A stretch of DNA of 62,890 bases, taken from contig NZ_SMBY01000016.1 in the NCBI RefSeq assembly GCF_004342665.1, positions 1-62,890 on the forward strand. Reading direction: 5' to 3'. Made by a program: the position numbers and the translations under genes. Positions 46,927 to 62,829 of this stretch are shown piece after piece. The notes beneath the pieces were generated by a model that searched no databases, was not told where the DNA came from, and was given only the letters and a program-made list of their open reading frames with translations. The stretch's first letter is position 1. Each line of letters begins with the position of its first letter. The DNA comes from Samsonia erythrinae. Lineage in GTDB: Bacteria > Pseudomonadota > Gammaproteobacteria > Enterobacterales > Enterobacteriaceae.

Positions 46927-48563
46927 TGCCCGGCGAATTGCGCCGTCTTTACAGCATTGTTCGTGTGTTGTTGAGCTATGGCCTTGATGAACTTATCCCC
47001 AGAATGCGCCTGACATTGCCGTTGCGCATTGGCCGCCGTTTGTTGTTCTGGTTACCCAATCGCCACCGCAAGATGCCGTTAGGTGAACGCCTGCGTTTGG
47101 CGCTTCAGGAACTCGGGCCGGTGTGGATTAAGTTTGGACAAATGATGTCAACCCGTCGTGATCTGTTCCCACCGGCGATTGCCGATCAACTGGCGATGTT
47201 ACAGGATCAGGTTGAGCCTTTTGACGGTAAACTGGCGCGTAAGCAGATTGAACAGTCAATGGGGGGGATCCCTCTTGAAGAGTGGTTTGATGATTTTGAC
47301 ATTAAACCGCTGGCCTCTGCTTCTATCGCCCAGGTTCACACCGCGCGCCTGAAAAGCACGGGAAAAGAGATTGTCATCAAGGTTATCCGCCCGGATATTT
47401 TACCGGTCATCAAGGCGGATATGCGCCTGATGAAACGTCTGGCCGGTTGGTTGCCCCGACTGTTGCCTGATGGTCGCCGCCTGCGTCCGCGTGAAGTGGT
47501 GCTGGAGTACGAAAAGACGTTGCTTGACGAACTGAATTTGCTGCGCGAAGCGGCAAACGCCATTCAACTGCGGCGTAATTTTGATAAAAGTCCAATGCTG
47601 TATGTACCCGAAGTGTATTCGGATTATTGCAGTGAACGTATGTTGGTGATGGAGCGTATCTATGGCATTCCCGTCTCCGATGTCGAGGCGTTGAAGGCCA
47701 ATGGAACGAATATGAAGTTGCTGGCGGAGCGCGGTGTTCAGGTGTTTTTTACGCAGGTATTTCGCGACAGTTTCTTTCATGCGGATATGCATCCGGGCAA
47801 CATTTTTATCAACGATGAGCACCCGGAAGATCCCCAATATATCGGTATTGACTGCGGGATTGTCGGTTCGCTGAATAAAGAAGATAAACGCTATCTGGCT
47901 GAGAATTTCATCGCATTTTTCAACCGTGATTATCGTAAGGTCGCCGAACTGCATGTGGATTCCGGTTGGGTGCCTGCGGACACGAATGTCGAAGATTTTG
48001 AGTTTGCGATTCGTACGGTCTGTGAGCCGATCTTCGAAAAACCGTTAGCGGAAATTTCATTCGGTCACGTATTATTGAATTTGTTTAATACCGCGCGTCG
48101 CTTCAATATGGAAGTGCAGCCCCAGTTGGTTTTGCTGCAAAAGACCTTGTTGTACATTGAAGGCGTGGGGCGGCAACTCTATCCGCAGCTCGATCTTTGG
48201 AAAACGGCCAAGCCGTTTCTGGAAAACTGGTTACGACAACAGGTCGGGCTGCCCGCCGTTTTTCGCGCATTAAAAGAAAAAGCACCGTTCTGGGCTGAAA
48301 AGTTGCCCGAAGTGCCTGAACTGTTTTATGACGGGCTGCGCCAGCATAAGATGTTGAGGCAAAGTGTCGATAAGCTGTCAGATCAACTGCGGACACAGTA
48401 TGTGCGCCAAGGTCAGTCTCGATATCTTTTTGGCATTGGCGCAACCCTGTTGATCAGTGGTACGTTGCTATTGGTCAGCCGCGTTGAAGCCGATATCGTC
48501 CCTGCCGGGCTGATGGCGGCAGGGATCGTCGTCTGGATTATCGGTTGGCGTCGAACTCGTTGA
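46923..48563 (+). CDS. ubiB: Ubiquinone biosynthesis regulatory protein kinase UbiB
   Basis: An atypical (ADCK/ABC1) kinase-like ATPase needed for ubiquinone synthesis. The 546-residue protein has the family's KxGQ segment in [20 protein letters not shown], the alanine-rich nucleotide loop [35 protein letters not shown], the catalytic region [13 protein letters not shown] and the metal-binding [11 protein letters not shown]. Two C-terminal membrane helices (about residues 500-543) anchor it. The ATG overlaps the ubiJ stop. Confidence 0.97.
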   Translation: MMPGELRRLYSIVRVLLSYGLDELIPRMRLTLPLRIGRRLLFWLPNRHRKMPLGERLRLALQELGPVWIKFGQMMSTRRDLFPPAIADQLAMLQDQVEPFDGKLARKQIEQSMGGIPLEEWFDDFDIKPLASASIAQVHTARLKSTGKEIVIKVIRPDILPVIKADMRLMKRLAGWLPRLLPDGRRLRPREVVLEYEKTLLDELNLLREAANAIQLRRNFDKSPMLYVPEVYSDYCSERMLVMERIYGIPVSDVEALKANGTNMKLLAERGVQVFFTQVFRDSFFHADMHPGNIFINDEHPEDPQYIGIDCGIVGSLNKEDKRYLAENFIAFFNRDYRKVAELHVDSGWVPADTNVEDFEFAIRTVCEPIFEKPLAEISFGHVLLNLFNTARRFNMEVQPQLVLLQKTLLYIEGVGRQLYPQLDLWKTAKPFLENWLRQQVGLPAVFRALKEKAPFWAEKLPEVPELFYDGLRQHKMLRQSVDKLSDQLRTQYVRQGQSRYLFGIGATLLISGTLLLVSRVEADIVPAGLMAAGIVVWIIGWRRTR

Positions 48564-48644
48564 AGCAGATCATGATGCACGCCGGGATTACCCGATATAA
48601 TGACGATAATTCTGGCGCTCCCTTTTTTGAAAGAGGTAAATGTT

Positions 48645-48905
48645 ATGGGTGGTATTAGTATCTGGAATCTGCTGATTATCGCAGCCATTGTCATATTGCT
48701 GTTCGGTACCAACAAATTGAGAACTCTGGGTTCAGACCTGGGGGCATCAATCAAAGGCTTCAAGAAAGCGATGGGTGACGATCAACCCGCCGATGGTGCC
48801 AATAAAACGCAGCAAGATGCGGATTTTGCGACAAAATCTATTACTGACAATCAGCCAAACGCCAAACCGGACGATATTAAGAATCAGCACAAAGAGCGGG
48901 TATAA
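48645..48905 (+). CDS. tatA: Twin-arginine translocase subunit TatA
   Basis: Forms the size-adapting pore of the Tat system, which exports folded proteins. It has 86 residues from ATG 48645 ([20 protein letters not shown]), which is preceded by AAGAGGTAAATG; the longer frame is rejected. One membrane helix (about 5-22), then the conserved [20 protein letters not shown] amphipathic helix, and a charged tail. TATAAT at 48596-48601 could be the -10 of a tat promoter, though I see no good -35. It is followed by tatB and tatC. Confidence 0.96.
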   Translation: MGGISIWNLLIIAAIVILLFGTNKLRTLGSDLGASIKGFKKAMGDDQPADGANKTQQDADFATKSITDNQPNAKPDDIKNQHKERV

Positions 48906-48908
48906 TCT

Positions 48909-49481
48909 GTGTTTGATATCGGTTTTGGTGAGCTGATGCTGGTGATGGTTCTCGGCCTTGTTGTTCTGGGGCCAGAGCGTTTACCGGTGGCAGTCAGGAC
49001 GGTCGCAAGCTGGATCAGGACGCTGCGTTCGCTGGCGTCTACCGTTCAGAATGAACTGTCTCAGGAACTGAAACTTCAGGAGTTTCAGGAAAGCCTGAAA
49101 AAGGTCGAAAAAGCCGGCCTGCAAAATTTGTCGCCTGAGCTGAAAGCCTCAATGGATGAACTCAAAGAGGCCGCGGAAGCGATGAAGCGAGGCTACAGCG
49201 AGAAATCACCGGACGAAAACGCAGCCCAAGACGCTGCGGTAAAAACGCAGTATGGACGTCCGTTGGACGACCCCGAAGCAGCCTACGATGGGGTGATTGC
49301 CACAGAAACCGCCGCGCGTGCCGAAGGTCGTCAACATCAGCCTGAAAACGGCGGCGCAACGGATTATCACCGTGATGTTCATACCGTCATTGATGATAAG
49401 GCTGTCAGCAACGAGAGTGTCAAACCTGAGCAGTCGCAGCCTTCCGCTGTCGCTGCCCATCAACCGAGTGATAATCGTTAG
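48909..49481 (+). CDS. tatB: Twin-arginine translocase subunit TatB
   Basis: With TatC forms the receptor for twin-arginine signal peptides. The 190-residue protein starts at GTG 48909, three bases after tatA. It has the N-terminal helix [20 protein letters not shown], the [20 protein letters not shown] amphipathic segment, a helical part to about residue 100, and a low-complexity tail rich in Ala, Glu, Gln and Ser. The tail is typical and poorly conserved. Confidence 0.96.
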   Translation: MFDIGFGELMLVMVLGLVVLGPERLPVAVRTVASWIRTLRSLASTVQNELSQELKLQEFQESLKKVEKAGLQNLSPELKASMDELKEAAEAMKRGYSEKSPDENAAQDAAVKTQYGRPLDDPEAAYDGVIATETAARAEGRQHQPENGGATDYHRDVHTVIDDKAVSNESVKPEQSQPSAVAAHQPSDNR

Positions 49482-49484
49482 TTT

Positions 49485-50237
49485 ATGGCCGATGAAGAGA
49501 CTCAACCGCTGATTAGCCACCTGATTGAGCTACGCAAGCGGTTACTGAACAGCATCATCTCGGTGCTGGTGGTTTTTATTGTGCTGGTGTTCTTTGCCAA
49601 TGACATTTACCAGCTGGTTTCTGCCCCGCTCATCAAGCAATTGCCTGTTGGTGCCAGCATGATCGCGACAGATGTCGCGTCGCCCTTTTTTACGCCGATA
49701 AAGCTGACGCTGATGGTTTCCATATTCGTTGCCGCGCCGCTGGTGCTGTATCAGGTATGGGCCTTTGTGGCGCCGGCTTTGTATAAACATGAGCGACGTT
49801 TAATGATGCCGCTGCTGGTGTCCAGCAGTCTGCTGTTTTATGCGGGTATGGCGTTTGCGTATTTTGTCGTCTTCCCGTTGGCGTTTGGTTTTTTTGCCAA
49901 AACGGCGCCTGCCGGCGTGTTGATTGCAACCGACATTAATAACTACCTCGATTTTGTCATGGCGTTGTTCATGGCATTTGGCGTATCGTTCGAAGTCCCG
50001 GTGGCGATTGTGCTGCTCTGCTGGAGTGGCGTGGTGACGCCGGAAGATTTGAAAAAAAAGCGTCCTTATATTTTGGTGGGGGCATTTGTCGTCGGTATGC
50101 TGCTGACGCCTCCGGACGTTTTTTCACAGACGTTACTGGCCGTTCCCATGTACCTGCTCTTTGAAATCGGTGTGTTTTTCTCCCGGTTTTATGTTGGCAA
50201 AGGTCGGCGTGTCGACCCCGAAGAAACGCCGCAGTAA
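49485..50237 (+). CDS. tatC: Twin-arginine translocase subunit TatC
   Basis: A six-helix inner-membrane protein that recognises twin-arginine signal peptides. The 250-residue sequence has [20 protein letters not shown] at the N-terminus, [20 protein letters not shown] in the middle with the conserved Glu, and [40 protein letters not shown] as further signatures. It starts three bases after tatB. A terminator separates it from tatD. Confidence 0.97.
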   Translation: MADEETQPLISHLIELRKRLLNSIISVLVVFIVLVFFANDIYQLVSAPLIKQLPVGASMIATDVASPFFTPIKLTLMVSIFVAAPLVLYQVWAFVAPALYKHERRLMMPLLVSSSLLFYAGMAFAYFVVFPLAFGFFAKTAPAGVLIATDINNYLDFVMALFMAFGVSFEVPVAIVLLCWSGVVTPEDLKKKRPYILVGAFVVGMLLTPPDVFSQTLLAVPMYLLFEIGVFFSRFYVGKGRRVDPEETPQ

Positions 50238-50283
50238 CGAACCGGTTTCATGCGATAACGGTTCCCTGTGAAGTAAGGAAAAT

Positions 50284-50313
50284 GACCTCTCTCTGAGAGG
50301 TCTTATTTTTTAT
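50284..50313 (+). terminator. Rho-independent terminator after tatC
   Basis: GACCTCTC pairs with GAGAGGTC across a TCT loop and is followed by TTATTTTTTATT. tatD, 30 bp downstream, may then need its own promoter or read-through. Confidence 0.88.
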
Positions 50314-50342
50314 TCGTCTGAACGGATGTTGAGTGGAGAATC

Positions 50343-52165
<1,823 letters not shown>

Positions 52166-52176
52166 GCCCGTCTCAT

Positions 52177-52196
52177 CCGGCGCGTCAGCGCGCCGG
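52177..52196. terminator. GC-rich hairpin between hemB and rfaH
   Basis: A perfect 8-bp stem, CCGGCGCG with CGCGCCGG, has a TCAG loop. No T tract follows on either strand, so it is only a possible terminator for the convergent pair. Confidence 0.4.
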
Positions 52197-52208
52197 GTAC
52201 GACAAACC

Positions 52209-52236
52209 GGCAGAGGTATTGGGGCAGAGGTATTGG
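52209..52236. repeat. 14-bp perfect tandem duplication next to the rfaH stop
   Basis: GGCAGAGGTATTGG occurs twice head to tail (52209-52222, 52223-52236), one base away from the rfaH stop codon. It is probably a recent slippage duplication in the 3' untranslated region. Confidence 0.9.
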
Positions 52237-52237
52237 A

Positions 52238-52726
52238 TTAGGCTTTGCGAAACTCGCGGTTATCAATGCTCTGTCTGACCTGCTTGTTCAACATATTCAG
52301 CAGCAGCATGGAACGCGCTTCACCGTCGGGTTCGGTGTAAATCGCCTGAAGACCAGAGAAAATACCGTCGGTAATGACCACGCTATCGCCGGGTTGCGGC
52401 GTCAGCGGATCAATAATGCCCTGCATGGGGCGAAGCGATAATTCATCGACAACCTGTTGCGGAACGGTCGCGGGCTGTGCGCCAAACCGAACAAAATTAC
52501 TGACACCACGCGTCGCGCTGATGGTCGTGGTATGGATGCGTTCAGGGTCGAATTCTACGAACAGATAATTCGGGAACAGCGGCTCGCACACCTCGGTCCG
52601 TTTGCCACGCACGATTTTATCCAGCGTGATCATCGGGCTCACGCAGATAACGTCCTGGCGTTCCAGGTGTTCTTTCGCTCGCAGCAGTTGGCCGCGTTTA
52701 CAATACAGTAAGTACCAGGCTTCCAT
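52238..52726 (-). CDS. rfaH: Transcription/translation factor RfaH
   Basis: An NusG paralogue that is recruited to RNA polymerase paused at ops elements, suppresses termination and pulls in ribosomes for long LPS, capsule and similar operons. The 162-residue protein has the same length as E. coli RfaH. The N-terminal NGN domain (about 1-100) has [40 protein letters not shown] and [20 protein letters not shown] with the residues that read ops; the C-terminal KOW domain has [20 protein letters not shown]. Its likely target in this window is the JUMPStart at 11028-11071. It is divergent from ubiD. Confidence 0.97.
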   Translation of the reverse strand: MEAWYLLYCKRGQLLRAKEHLERQDVICVSPMITLDKIVRGKRTEVCEPLFPNYLFVEFDPERIHTTTISATRGVSNFVRFGAQPATVPQQVVDELSLRPMQGIIDPLTPQPGDSVVITDGIFSGLQAIYTEPDGEARSMLLLNMLNKQVRQSIDNREFRKA

Positions 52727-52871
52727 AATTTCGCAGACTCATGATTCCAATCAGCAAGCATAACAAAAGCGGACCCGGATAAAAAATTTTCGGCGGATCT
52801 TTTTGTTGCGCATGGCGGCGCTGGGCGGGAAGCATAAATTGGATGTCTGCCATAAATCGACGCGACGGGAA

Positions 52872-52900
52872 GCGACAGGCTGGTGAAGAGACTTTATAAT
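52872..52900 (+). promoter_or_regulatory. Predicted sigma-70 promoter of ubiD
   Basis: GCGACA (52872-52877) and TATAAT (52895-52900) are separated by 17 bp, 24 bp upstream of the ubiD start codon. The -10 is a perfect match and the -35 matches at its last three or four bases. Confidence 0.6.
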
Positions 52901-52923
52901 GGCCGTTACGATAGACTGCCTCG

Positions 52924-54420
52924 ATGATTAGCATGAAATACCGTGACTTACGCGAATTTCTCTCGCTGCTGGAAGAGAGAGGGGAGTTAAAACGCATTAC
53001 CCAACCCGTCGATCCTTACCTTGAAATGACAGAGATTGCCGACCGGACGCTGCGTGCGGAAGGGCCTGCTCTCCTGTTTGAGAACCCTAAAGGCTACGAC
53101 ATACCCGTGCTGTGCAACCTGTTTGGCACGCCGAAGCGCGTTGCATTGGGTATGGGGCAAGAAGATGTCAGCGCGCTGCGCGAGGTCGGTAAACTATTGG
53201 CTTTTCTGAAAGAGCCGGATCCACCCAAAGGATTCCGGGATTTAGTGGATAAAATGCCGAAGTTCCGTCAGGTGCTGAATATGCCAACAAAACGGCTGTC
53301 TTCTGCGCCTTGTCAGGAACAGGTCTGGCAGGGTGATGATGTCGACCTGCGCCGGATACCGGTGATGCAGTGTTGGCCGGAAGATGCCGCGCCGCTCATT
53401 ACCTGGGGCTTAACCGTAACGAGTGGGCCGCATAAGGCACGTCAAAATCTGGGGATCTATCGTCAGCAGGTGCTGGGCAAAAACAAACTGATCATGCGCT
53501 GGCTATCTCATCGCGGCGGCGCGCTGGATTTTCAGGAGTGGTGTCAGGAAAATCCGGGCCAGCGTTTTCCGGTGGCCGTTGCGCTAGGTGCCGATCCGGC
53601 GACGATTCTCGGCGCGGTCACGCCAGTGCCTGATACGCTGTCGGAATATGCGTTTGCCGGTTTGCTACGAGGGCATAAGACGGAAGTGGTGAAGTGCCTG
53701 TCAAACGATCTGGATGTCCCTGCGAGTGCGGAGATCGTTCTGGAAGGCTATATTGAGCCCGGTGAAATGGCGGCGGAAGGGCCTTACGGCGACCATACTG
53801 GCTATTATAACGAAGTCGATCGCTTCCCGGTTTTCACCGTGACACACATTACCCAACGTCAGAACGCCATTTACCATTCGACTTACACGGGCAGACCGCC
53901 CGATGAGCCTGCGGTACTCGGCGTCGCGCTAAACGAAGTTTTCGTTCCGATCCTGCAAAAGCAGTTTCCTGAGATTGTCGATTTTTATTTGCCGCCAGAG
54001 GGTTGCTCTTACCGTCTGGCGGTCGTTACCATGAAGAAACAGTACGCGGGACATGCTAAGCGCGTCATGATGGGCGTCTGGTCTTTTTTGCGGCAGTTCA
54101 TGTATACGAAATTTGTCATTGTTTGCGACGATGACGTTAACGCGCGTGACTGGAAAGACGTGATATGGGCGATCACCACGCGTATGGATCCGGCGCGCGA
54201 TACGGTTTTAGTCGAGAATACGCCGATAGACTATCTTGATTTCGCCTCGCCGGTGTCTGGTCTGGGGTCCAAAATGGGTCTGGACGCGACGAATAAATGG
54301 CCTGGTGAAACGCAGCGTGAGTGGGGCCATCCCATTAAGAAAGATCCGCAGGTTTGTGCCCGCATTGATGAGATATGGGATGAACTGGCCATTTTTAGCG
54401 ACGGAGAACCTCGTCGTTAG
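52924..54420 (+). CDS. ubiD: 4-hydroxy-3-polyprenylbenzoate decarboxylase UbiD
   Basis: Decarboxylates the polyprenylated hydroxybenzoate intermediate of ubiquinone synthesis using prenylated FMN made by UbiX. The 498-residue protein matches E. coli (497). Family blocks are [58 protein letters not shown] with the catalytic Glu region, and [20 protein letters not shown]. In E. coli it is likewise next to rfaH and fre. Confidence 0.97.
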   Translation: MISMKYRDLREFLSLLEERGELKRITQPVDPYLEMTEIADRTLRAEGPALLFENPKGYDIPVLCNLFGTPKRVALGMGQEDVSALREVGKLLAFLKEPDPPKGFRDLVDKMPKFRQVLNMPTKRLSSAPCQEQVWQGDDVDLRRIPVMQCWPEDAAPLITWGLTVTSGPHKARQNLGIYRQQVLGKNKLIMRWLSHRGGALDFQEWCQENPGQRFPVAVALGADPATILGAVTPVPDTLSEYAFAGLLRGHKTEVVKCLSNDLDVPASAEIVLEGYIEPGEMAAEGPYGDHTGYYNEVDRFPVFTVTHITQRQNAIYHSTYTGRPPDEPAVLGVALNEVFVPILQKQFPEIVDFYLPPEGCSYRLAVVTMKKQYAGHAKRVMMGVWSFLRQFMYTKFVIVCDDDVNARDWKDVIWAITTRMDPARDTVLVENTPIDYLDFASPVSGLGSKMGLDATNKWPGETQREWGHPIKKDPQVCARIDEIWDELAIFSDGEPRR

Positions 54421-54472
54421 CGGCCGTTGCGCTGTTCTCCGTTTTGCTTTTATGACCCTATAGAGGGAATGC

Positions 54473-55174
54473 ATGACAACATTGAGCTGTAAAGTGACTT
54501 CAGTCGAAGCCATAACCGATACGGTCTATCGCGTTCGTTTATTACCTGAAGCGCCGTTTTCCTTTCGGGCTGGCCAGTATTTGATGGTGGTGATGGAGGA
54601 GCGGGACAAACGACCTTTTTCACTGGCTTCAACCCCCATGGATAAAAATTTTATCGAACTGCATATTGGGGCGTCCGAGCTGAATCTTTACGCGATGGCG
54701 GTGATGGAGCGCATTCACAAGGAAAAATCACTAACGGTGGATATCCCGCACGGTGAAGCGTGGTTACGAGAGGAGAGCTTGCGTCCATTGGTGTTGATTG
54801 CAGGGGGTACCGGATTTTCGTATGTACGTTCTATCTTGCTGACGGCGCTGGCGCAGCAGCCAGAGCGTGATATCTCCATTTATTGGGGAGGGCGGGAGTC
54901 CCGACACCTGTACGATTTGACGGAGCTTGAAGGCTTTGCGGCCAAGTATCCCAATCTCCGGGTCGTCCCGGTCGTAGAGCAGCCTGAAGAGGGATGGAAT
55001 GGCCGCACCGGTACGGTTCTGAGCGCGGTATTACAGGATTACGGTTCGCTGGCGGAACAGGATATCTATATCGCTGGTCGTTTCGAAATGGCGAAAATCG
55101 CGCGCGAACGTTTCTGTAATGAGCGTGGTGCGCTGGCGTCCCATATGTTCAGCGATGCGTTTTCGTTTATTTAA
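54473..55174 (+). CDS. fre: NAD(P)H-flavin reductase Fre
   Basis: Reduces free riboflavin, FMN or FAD with NAD(P)H. The 233-residue protein equals the E. coli length. [20 protein letters not shown] and [11 protein letters not shown] form the flavin-binding part; [19 protein letters not shown] is the pyridine-nucleotide loop, and [11 protein letters not shown] the C-terminal signature. It is convergent with fadA across a bidirectional terminator. Confidence 0.96.
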   Translation: MTTLSCKVTSVEAITDTVYRVRLLPEAPFSFRAGQYLMVVMEERDKRPFSLASTPMDKNFIELHIGASELNLYAMAVMERIHKEKSLTVDIPHGEAWLREESLRPLVLIAGGTGFSYVRSILLTALAQQPERDISIYWGGRESRHLYDLTELEGFAAKYPNLRVVPVVEQPEEGWNGRTGTVLSAVLQDYGSLAEQDIYIAGRFEMAKIARERFCNERGALASHMFSDAFSFI

Positions 55175-55209
55175 AACGATCGCGGCAGTAAGCCGTTCGC
55201 CTAAGAGTA

Positions 55210-55233
55210 AAAATCCCACCACGGTGGGATTTT
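55210..55233. terminator. Bidirectional terminator between fre and fadA
   Basis: A perfect 11-bp stem, AAAATCCCACC with GGTGGGATTTT, with a two-base loop. The A tract on one side and the T tract on the other let it work on both strands for the convergent genes. Confidence 0.9.
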
Positions 55234-55259
55234 GGGTTTCTGACGCGGCTTGTCTCTGT

Positions 55260-58624
<3,365 letters not shown>

Positions 58625-58650
58625 GTTTATCTCCGCTGTTTGAATGACTG

Positions 58651-58667
58651 ATCTGGTACGACCAGAT
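58651..58667. promoter_or_regulatory. FadR operator of fadBA
   Basis: ATCTGGTACGACCAGAT is a perfect 17-bp palindrome around a central base and fits the FadR consensus (TCTGGT...ACCAGA). FadR without acyl-CoA would repress fadBA here; long-chain acyl-CoA releases it. Confidence 0.92.
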
Positions 58668-58810
58668 GATCGAATTGTGGCTATTGTGTTAATTTTTTGC
58701 AAATGAATGATTAATTTTTTGCCGAATCGATCACAAAGCACCGGACGCTGCCCTTGGGGGATGCCTGTGTTAAAATGGAAAAATTGTGTCGTGACGTATG
58801 AAAGGTACTC

Positions 58811-60142
58811 ATGGAAAAGCTGGCTTCTTTATATCATCACCATCTGGCTACGCTGCAAGCGCGTACTCAGGCGGTTTTAGCGCGCCATCAGCTTGACGCA
58901 TTACTGATTCACTCTGGTGAGCTGTTGACCGTTTTTCTGGACGATCACGACTATCCTTTTAAAGTTAATCCACAGTTTAAAGCCTGGGTGCCCGTCACAC
59001 AGGTGCCGAATTGCTGGCTATGGGTTGACGGCGTGAATCCACCGAAGCTGTGGTTCTACTCGCCGGTGGATTACTGGCATAACGTGGCGTCGGTGCCTGA
59101 GAGTTTTTGGACGGAAGAGATAGAGATTGCCGTGCTACGCAATGCCGATGACATCGGGCAATGTCTGCCGTCACCGCGTGAGCGGGTCGCCTATATCGGC
59201 TACGCGCCGCAACGGGCGCAGGATTTGGGGATTCGCGCAGACAATATTAACCCTCAGGGTGTGCTGGATTATCTGCATTACCATCGCGCTTACAAAACCG
59301 ATTACGAGTTAGCCTGTATGCGTGAAGCACAGAAAACGGCGGTTACCGGTCATCGGGCGGCGCATGAAGCGTTTCTTTCCGGTATGAGCGAATTCGATAT
59401 TAATCTGGCGTATCTGACGGCGACTGGTCATCGGGATATTGACGTGCCTTATGGCAATATCGTTGCACTCAATGAGCATGCGGCGGTGCTGCATTATACT
59501 CAGCTCGATCACCAGGTGCCTGCCGATGTCCGCAGTTTTCTGATTGATGCGGGCGCTGAGTATAACGGCTATGCCGCCGATCTGACGCGTACCTATTCCG
59601 CGCAGAGCGACGGTGCGTTTGCTTTGCTGATTAAAGATCTCAATCAGGAAATGCTTGCGCTGATTGAGACGATTCAGGCCGGAGTACGTTACACCGATTA
59701 CCATCTTCAAATGCACCTGCGAATTGCGAAGCTGCTGAAATCACATCAACTGGTGCGGGATATCAGTGAAGAGGCGATGGTGGAGCAGGGGCTGACATCG
59801 CCTTTCCTGCCGCATGGTCTTGGTCACCCGCTGGGTTTACAGGTGCATGATGTCGCTGGGTTTATGCAGGACGATCGTGGTACGCATCTGGCGGCACCCT
59901 CGCAGCATCCTTATCTGCGTTGTACTCGCGTGCTCGAACCCGACATGGTCATGACAATCGAGCCCGGTATCTACTTTATTGAGTCTTTACTGGCGCCGTG
60001 GCGCGAAGGTCCGTTCAGCCAACATTTTGACTGGAAGAGCATTGATGCGCTGAAACCGTTTGGCGGTATTCGTATTGAGGATAATATCGTCATTCATGAA
60101 GGGCGCGTGGAAAACATGACGCGCGACCTGAATCTGGCCTGA
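58811..60142 (+). CDS. pepQ: Xaa-Pro dipeptidase PepQ
   Basis: A manganese-dependent prolidase of family M24B that splits dipeptides with C-terminal proline. The 443-residue protein matches E. coli. The metal ligands are visible in [19 protein letters not shown] (two Asp), [15 protein letters not shown] (His), [12 protein letters not shown] (Glu) and [13 protein letters not shown] (Glu). It is divergent from fadB and overlaps yigZ by one base. Confidence 0.96.
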   Translation: MEKLASLYHHHLATLQARTQAVLARHQLDALLIHSGELLTVFLDDHDYPFKVNPQFKAWVPVTQVPNCWLWVDGVNPPKLWFYSPVDYWHNVASVPESFWTEEIEIAVLRNADDIGQCLPSPRERVAYIGYAPQRAQDLGIRADNINPQGVLDYLHYHRAYKTDYELACMREAQKTAVTGHRAAHEAFLSGMSEFDINLAYLTATGHRDIDVPYGNIVALNEHAAVLHYTQLDHQVPADVRSFLIDAGAEYNGYAADLTRTYSAQSDGAFALLIKDLNQEMLALIETIQAGVRYTDYHLQMHLRIAKLLKSHQLVRDISEEAMVEQGLTSPFLPHGLGHPLGLQVHDVAGFMQDDRGTHLAAPSQHPYLRCTRVLEPDMVMTIEPGIYFIESLLAPWREGPFSQHFDWKSIDALKPFGGIRIEDNIVIHEGRVENMTRDLNLA

Positions 60143-60756
60143 TGCAAGCGTATCCAATTCCTGCTGCGACAGTGAGCTTCAGTGAGGAAATCAAAAAAAG
60201 CCGCTTTACCACGATCCTGGCGGCGACGCCGGGAATCGAAGCAGCAAAAGCGTTTATCCAGCACGTCAGAGAAGAACACGCCTCGGCGGGCCACCACTGC
60301 TGGGCGTTTGTTGCCGGCGCGCCTGACGACGCCCAGCAGTTGGGCTTTTCTGATGATGGAGAACCTTCCGGCACGGCAGGTAAACCGATGCTGGCGCAGC
60401 TGATGGGCAGCGGTATTGGCGAGATTACGGCCGTCGTGGTGCGCTACTATGGTGGGATCCCCTTGGGCACCGGCGGGTTGGTGAAGGCTTATGGCGGTGG
60501 CGTTCAGCAAGCGTTGAAACAAATATCGCTGCAGGAGAAGGTTCTGCAAAAAGAGTATGGCTTACAATGTGACTATGCGTTGTTGCCTCAGGTGGAATCT
60601 CTCATCTTTCAGCTTGGCGGCAAAATGTTACATAGCGAATATGGTGTGGATGTTGTATTGCAAGTCTCTATCCCCGTTAGGGCAACGGAGGAAGCGGCAG
60701 TGAGATTACGTGATTTAAGCCGCGGTGCATTGCATTTAGTGCCGATTCCACAATAA
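60142..60756 (+). CDS. yigZ: IMPACT family protein YigZ
   Basis: A 204-residue protein of the IMPACT/UPF0029 family with an N-terminal domain carrying the signature HCWAFVAGAP...FSDDGEPSGTAGKPM and a C-terminal ferredoxin-like domain. In eukaryotes IMPACT modulates GCN2; the bacterial role is not established. Its ATG shares a base with the pepQ stop (TGATG), indicating coupled translation, as in E. coli, where trkH follows too. Confidence 0.94.
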   Translation: MQAYPIPAATVSFSEEIKKSRFTTILAATPGIEAAKAFIQHVREEHASAGHHCWAFVAGAPDDAQQLGFSDDGEPSGTAGKPMLAQLMGSGIGEITAVVVRYYGGIPLGTGGLVKAYGGGVQQALKQISLQEKVLQKEYGLQCDYALLPQVESLIFQLGGKMLHSEYGVDVVLQVSIPVRATEEAAVRLRDLSRGALHLVPIPQ

Positions 60757-60796
60757 TCCCAGCGCTATTTTATGAATCATTAAGGAATTCCCTGCG

Positions 60797-62248
60797 ATGC
60801 AATTGCGCGCCATAACCCGAATTGTCGGCCAGTTAGTTATCCTTTTTTCCGGGACCATGGTCATTCCCGGACTGGTGGCATTAATTTACCGTGATGGCGC
60901 AGGTCGGGCGTTTGCCCAGACATTTTTTGTCGCATTGGTGATTGGCATCATACTGTGGCTACCAAATCGTAAGCAAAAGCATGAACTTAAGTCTCGCGAA
61001 GGGTTCCTGATTGTCGTTTTGTTCTGGACCGTGTTGGGGAGCGTCGGGGCGTTACCTTTTTTGTTTTCCGAACATCCTAATCTGGGCGTAACGGATGCTT
61101 TTTTTGAGTCGTTTTCAGGATTAACGACGACGGGGGCAACCACGCTGGTCGGGCTGGATTCATTGCCTAAAGCTATCCTGTTTTACCGACAAATGCTGCA
61201 ATGGTTTGGCGGTATGGGGATTATCGTCCTTGCCGTTGCCATCCTGCCGATTCTGGGCGTCGGGGGAATGCAGCTTTATCGGGCGGAAATGCCCGGGCCG
61301 TTGAAGGAAAACAAAATGCGCCCGCGCATTGCCGATACGGCGAAAACGCTGTGGTTGATTTACCTCTTGCTTACCATCGCTTGCGCCGTCGCGCTTTGGC
61401 TGGCCGGCATGCCGGTGTTCGATGCGATTGGGCATAGCTTCTCGACGGTGTCCGTCGGCGGGTTTTCCACTCACGATGCCAGTGTCGGCTACTTCAATAG
61501 CCCGACGATCAACACCATTATTGCCCTCTTTTTGCTGATTTCTGGCTGTAATTTTGGCTTGCACTTTGCTTTGTTGAGTGGTCGTAGCTTGAAGGTATAC
61601 TGGCGTGACCCCGAATTCCGCATGTTCATTTTTGTTCAACTGTCTCTGGTGGCTGTGTGTACGATTGTCCTGTGGTTTCATCACGTTTATGACAGCGGAA
61701 TGCAGACGATCAATCAGGCATTCTTCCAGGTCGTCTCTATGGCGACAACGGCAGGGTTTACAACAGATAGCATTGCATCATGGCCGCTGTTTCTGCCCAT
61801 TTTGCTGTTGTGCTCCGCATTTATTGGCGGGTGTGCGGGGTCAACCGGGGGCGGGCTGAAGGTGATTCGTATTCTGCTGCTTTTTCTGCAAGGTTCACGC
61901 GAGCTCAAGCGTTTAGTCCATCCCAACGCGGTGTACACGATTAAGTTGGGTCATCGTGCGTTGCCGGAGCGGATCCTTGAAGCGGTATGGGGGTTCTTTT
62001 CCGCATATGCATTGGTTTTTATTGTCAGTATGCTGGCCGTCATTGCGACAGGCGTTGATGATTTCTCTGCGTTTGCGGCGGTTGCTGCCACATTGAATAA
62101 TCTGGGGCCGGGGCTAGGCGTCGTCGCTGAGAATTTTACGTCAATGAATGATACGGCGAAATGGATTCTGATACTGACAATGCTGTTTGGTCGTCTGGAA
62201 GTCTTCACGCTTTTAGTGTTGTTTACGCCAACATTCTGGCGTGAATAG
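60797..62248 (+). CDS. trkH: Potassium uptake protein TrkH
   Basis: The membrane subunit of the Trk potassium uptake system. The 483-residue protein has four membrane-pore-membrane repeats. Pore loops with the conserved Gly are visible: FSGLTTTGATTL, FSTVSVGGFSTHD, VSMATTAGFTTDS and ATLNNLGPGLGV. It needs the cytosolic NAD-binding subunit TrkA, which is not in the window. Gene order yigZ-trkH-hemG is as in E. coli. Confidence 0.97.
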   Translation: MQLRAITRIVGQLVILFSGTMVIPGLVALIYRDGAGRAFAQTFFVALVIGIILWLPNRKQKHELKSREGFLIVVLFWTVLGSVGALPFLFSEHPNLGVTDAFFESFSGLTTTGATTLVGLDSLPKAILFYRQMLQWFGGMGIIVLAVAILPILGVGGMQLYRAEMPGPLKENKMRPRIADTAKTLWLIYLLLTIACAVALWLAGMPVFDAIGHSFSTVSVGGFSTHDASVGYFNSPTINTIIALFLLISGCNFGLHFALLSGRSLKVYWRDPEFRMFIFVQLSLVAVCTIVLWFHHVYDSGMQTINQAFFQVVSMATTAGFTTDSIASWPLFLPILLLCSAFIGGCAGSTGGGLKVIRILLLFLQGSRELKRLVHPNAVYTIKLGHRALPERILEAVWGFFSAYALVFIVSMLAVIATGVDDFSAFAAVAATLNNLGPGLGVVAENFTSMNDTAKWILILTMLFGRLEVFTLLVLFTPTFWRE

Positions 62249-62269
62249 TGCAGATAAGGATAAAGAACA

Positions 62270-62809
62270 ATGAAAGCTTTGATCGTGTTTTCGAGTCGGG
62301 ATGGGCAAACCAGAGCGATAGCCTCCTATATTGCGAATACGCTGAAAGGAACGCTGGAGTGTGATGTTGTTAACGTACTCAATACGAATGCTATCGATCT
62401 GGGTCAATATGACCAAATTTTGATTGGGGCGTCGATTCGATACGGGCGCTTCCATCCTGCCATCAATCAATTTATCCGTAAGCACTTGGCTGCTTTGCAA
62501 CAGCTGCCCAGCGCATTTTTTTCCGTGAACCTCACCGCGCGCAAGCCAGAAAAGCGCACAATACAAACCAATTCCTATACGCGTAAGTTCCTGCTGAATT
62601 CACCCTGGCAGCCGGATTTATGCTGTGTGTTTGCCGGTGCTTTGCGTTACCCACGTTACCGTTGGTTCGATCGGGTAATGATTCAACTCATTATGCGCAT
62701 GACGGGGGGAGAAACGGATAGTACCAAAGATATCGAATATACGGATTGGCAACAGGTTGCGCGATTTGCACAGGATTTTGCTCAATTAGCGGTGAAAAAT
62801 CCGGCATAA
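62270..62809 (+). CDS. hemG: Menaquinone-dependent protoporphyrinogen IX dehydrogenase HemG
   Basis: Oxidises protoporphyrinogen IX to protoporphyrin IX, the next-to-last step of haem synthesis, passing electrons to quinones. The 179-residue flavodoxin-like protein has the FMN phosphate loop [15 protein letters not shown] at the N-terminus, and [19 protein letters not shown] and [15 protein letters not shown], the long insertion loop that distinguishes HemG from flavodoxins. It follows trkH by 21 bp. Confidence 0.96.
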   Translation: MKALIVFSSRDGQTRAIASYIANTLKGTLECDVVNVLNTNAIDLGQYDQILIGASIRYGRFHPAINQFIRKHLAALQQLPSAFFSVNLTARKPEKRTIQTNSYTRKFLLNSPWQPDLCCVFAGALRYPRYRWFDRVMIQLIMRMTGGETDSTKDIEYTDWQQVARFAQDFAQLAVKNPA

Positions 62810-62829
62810 CGCCGTCTTTTAATGCGCTT

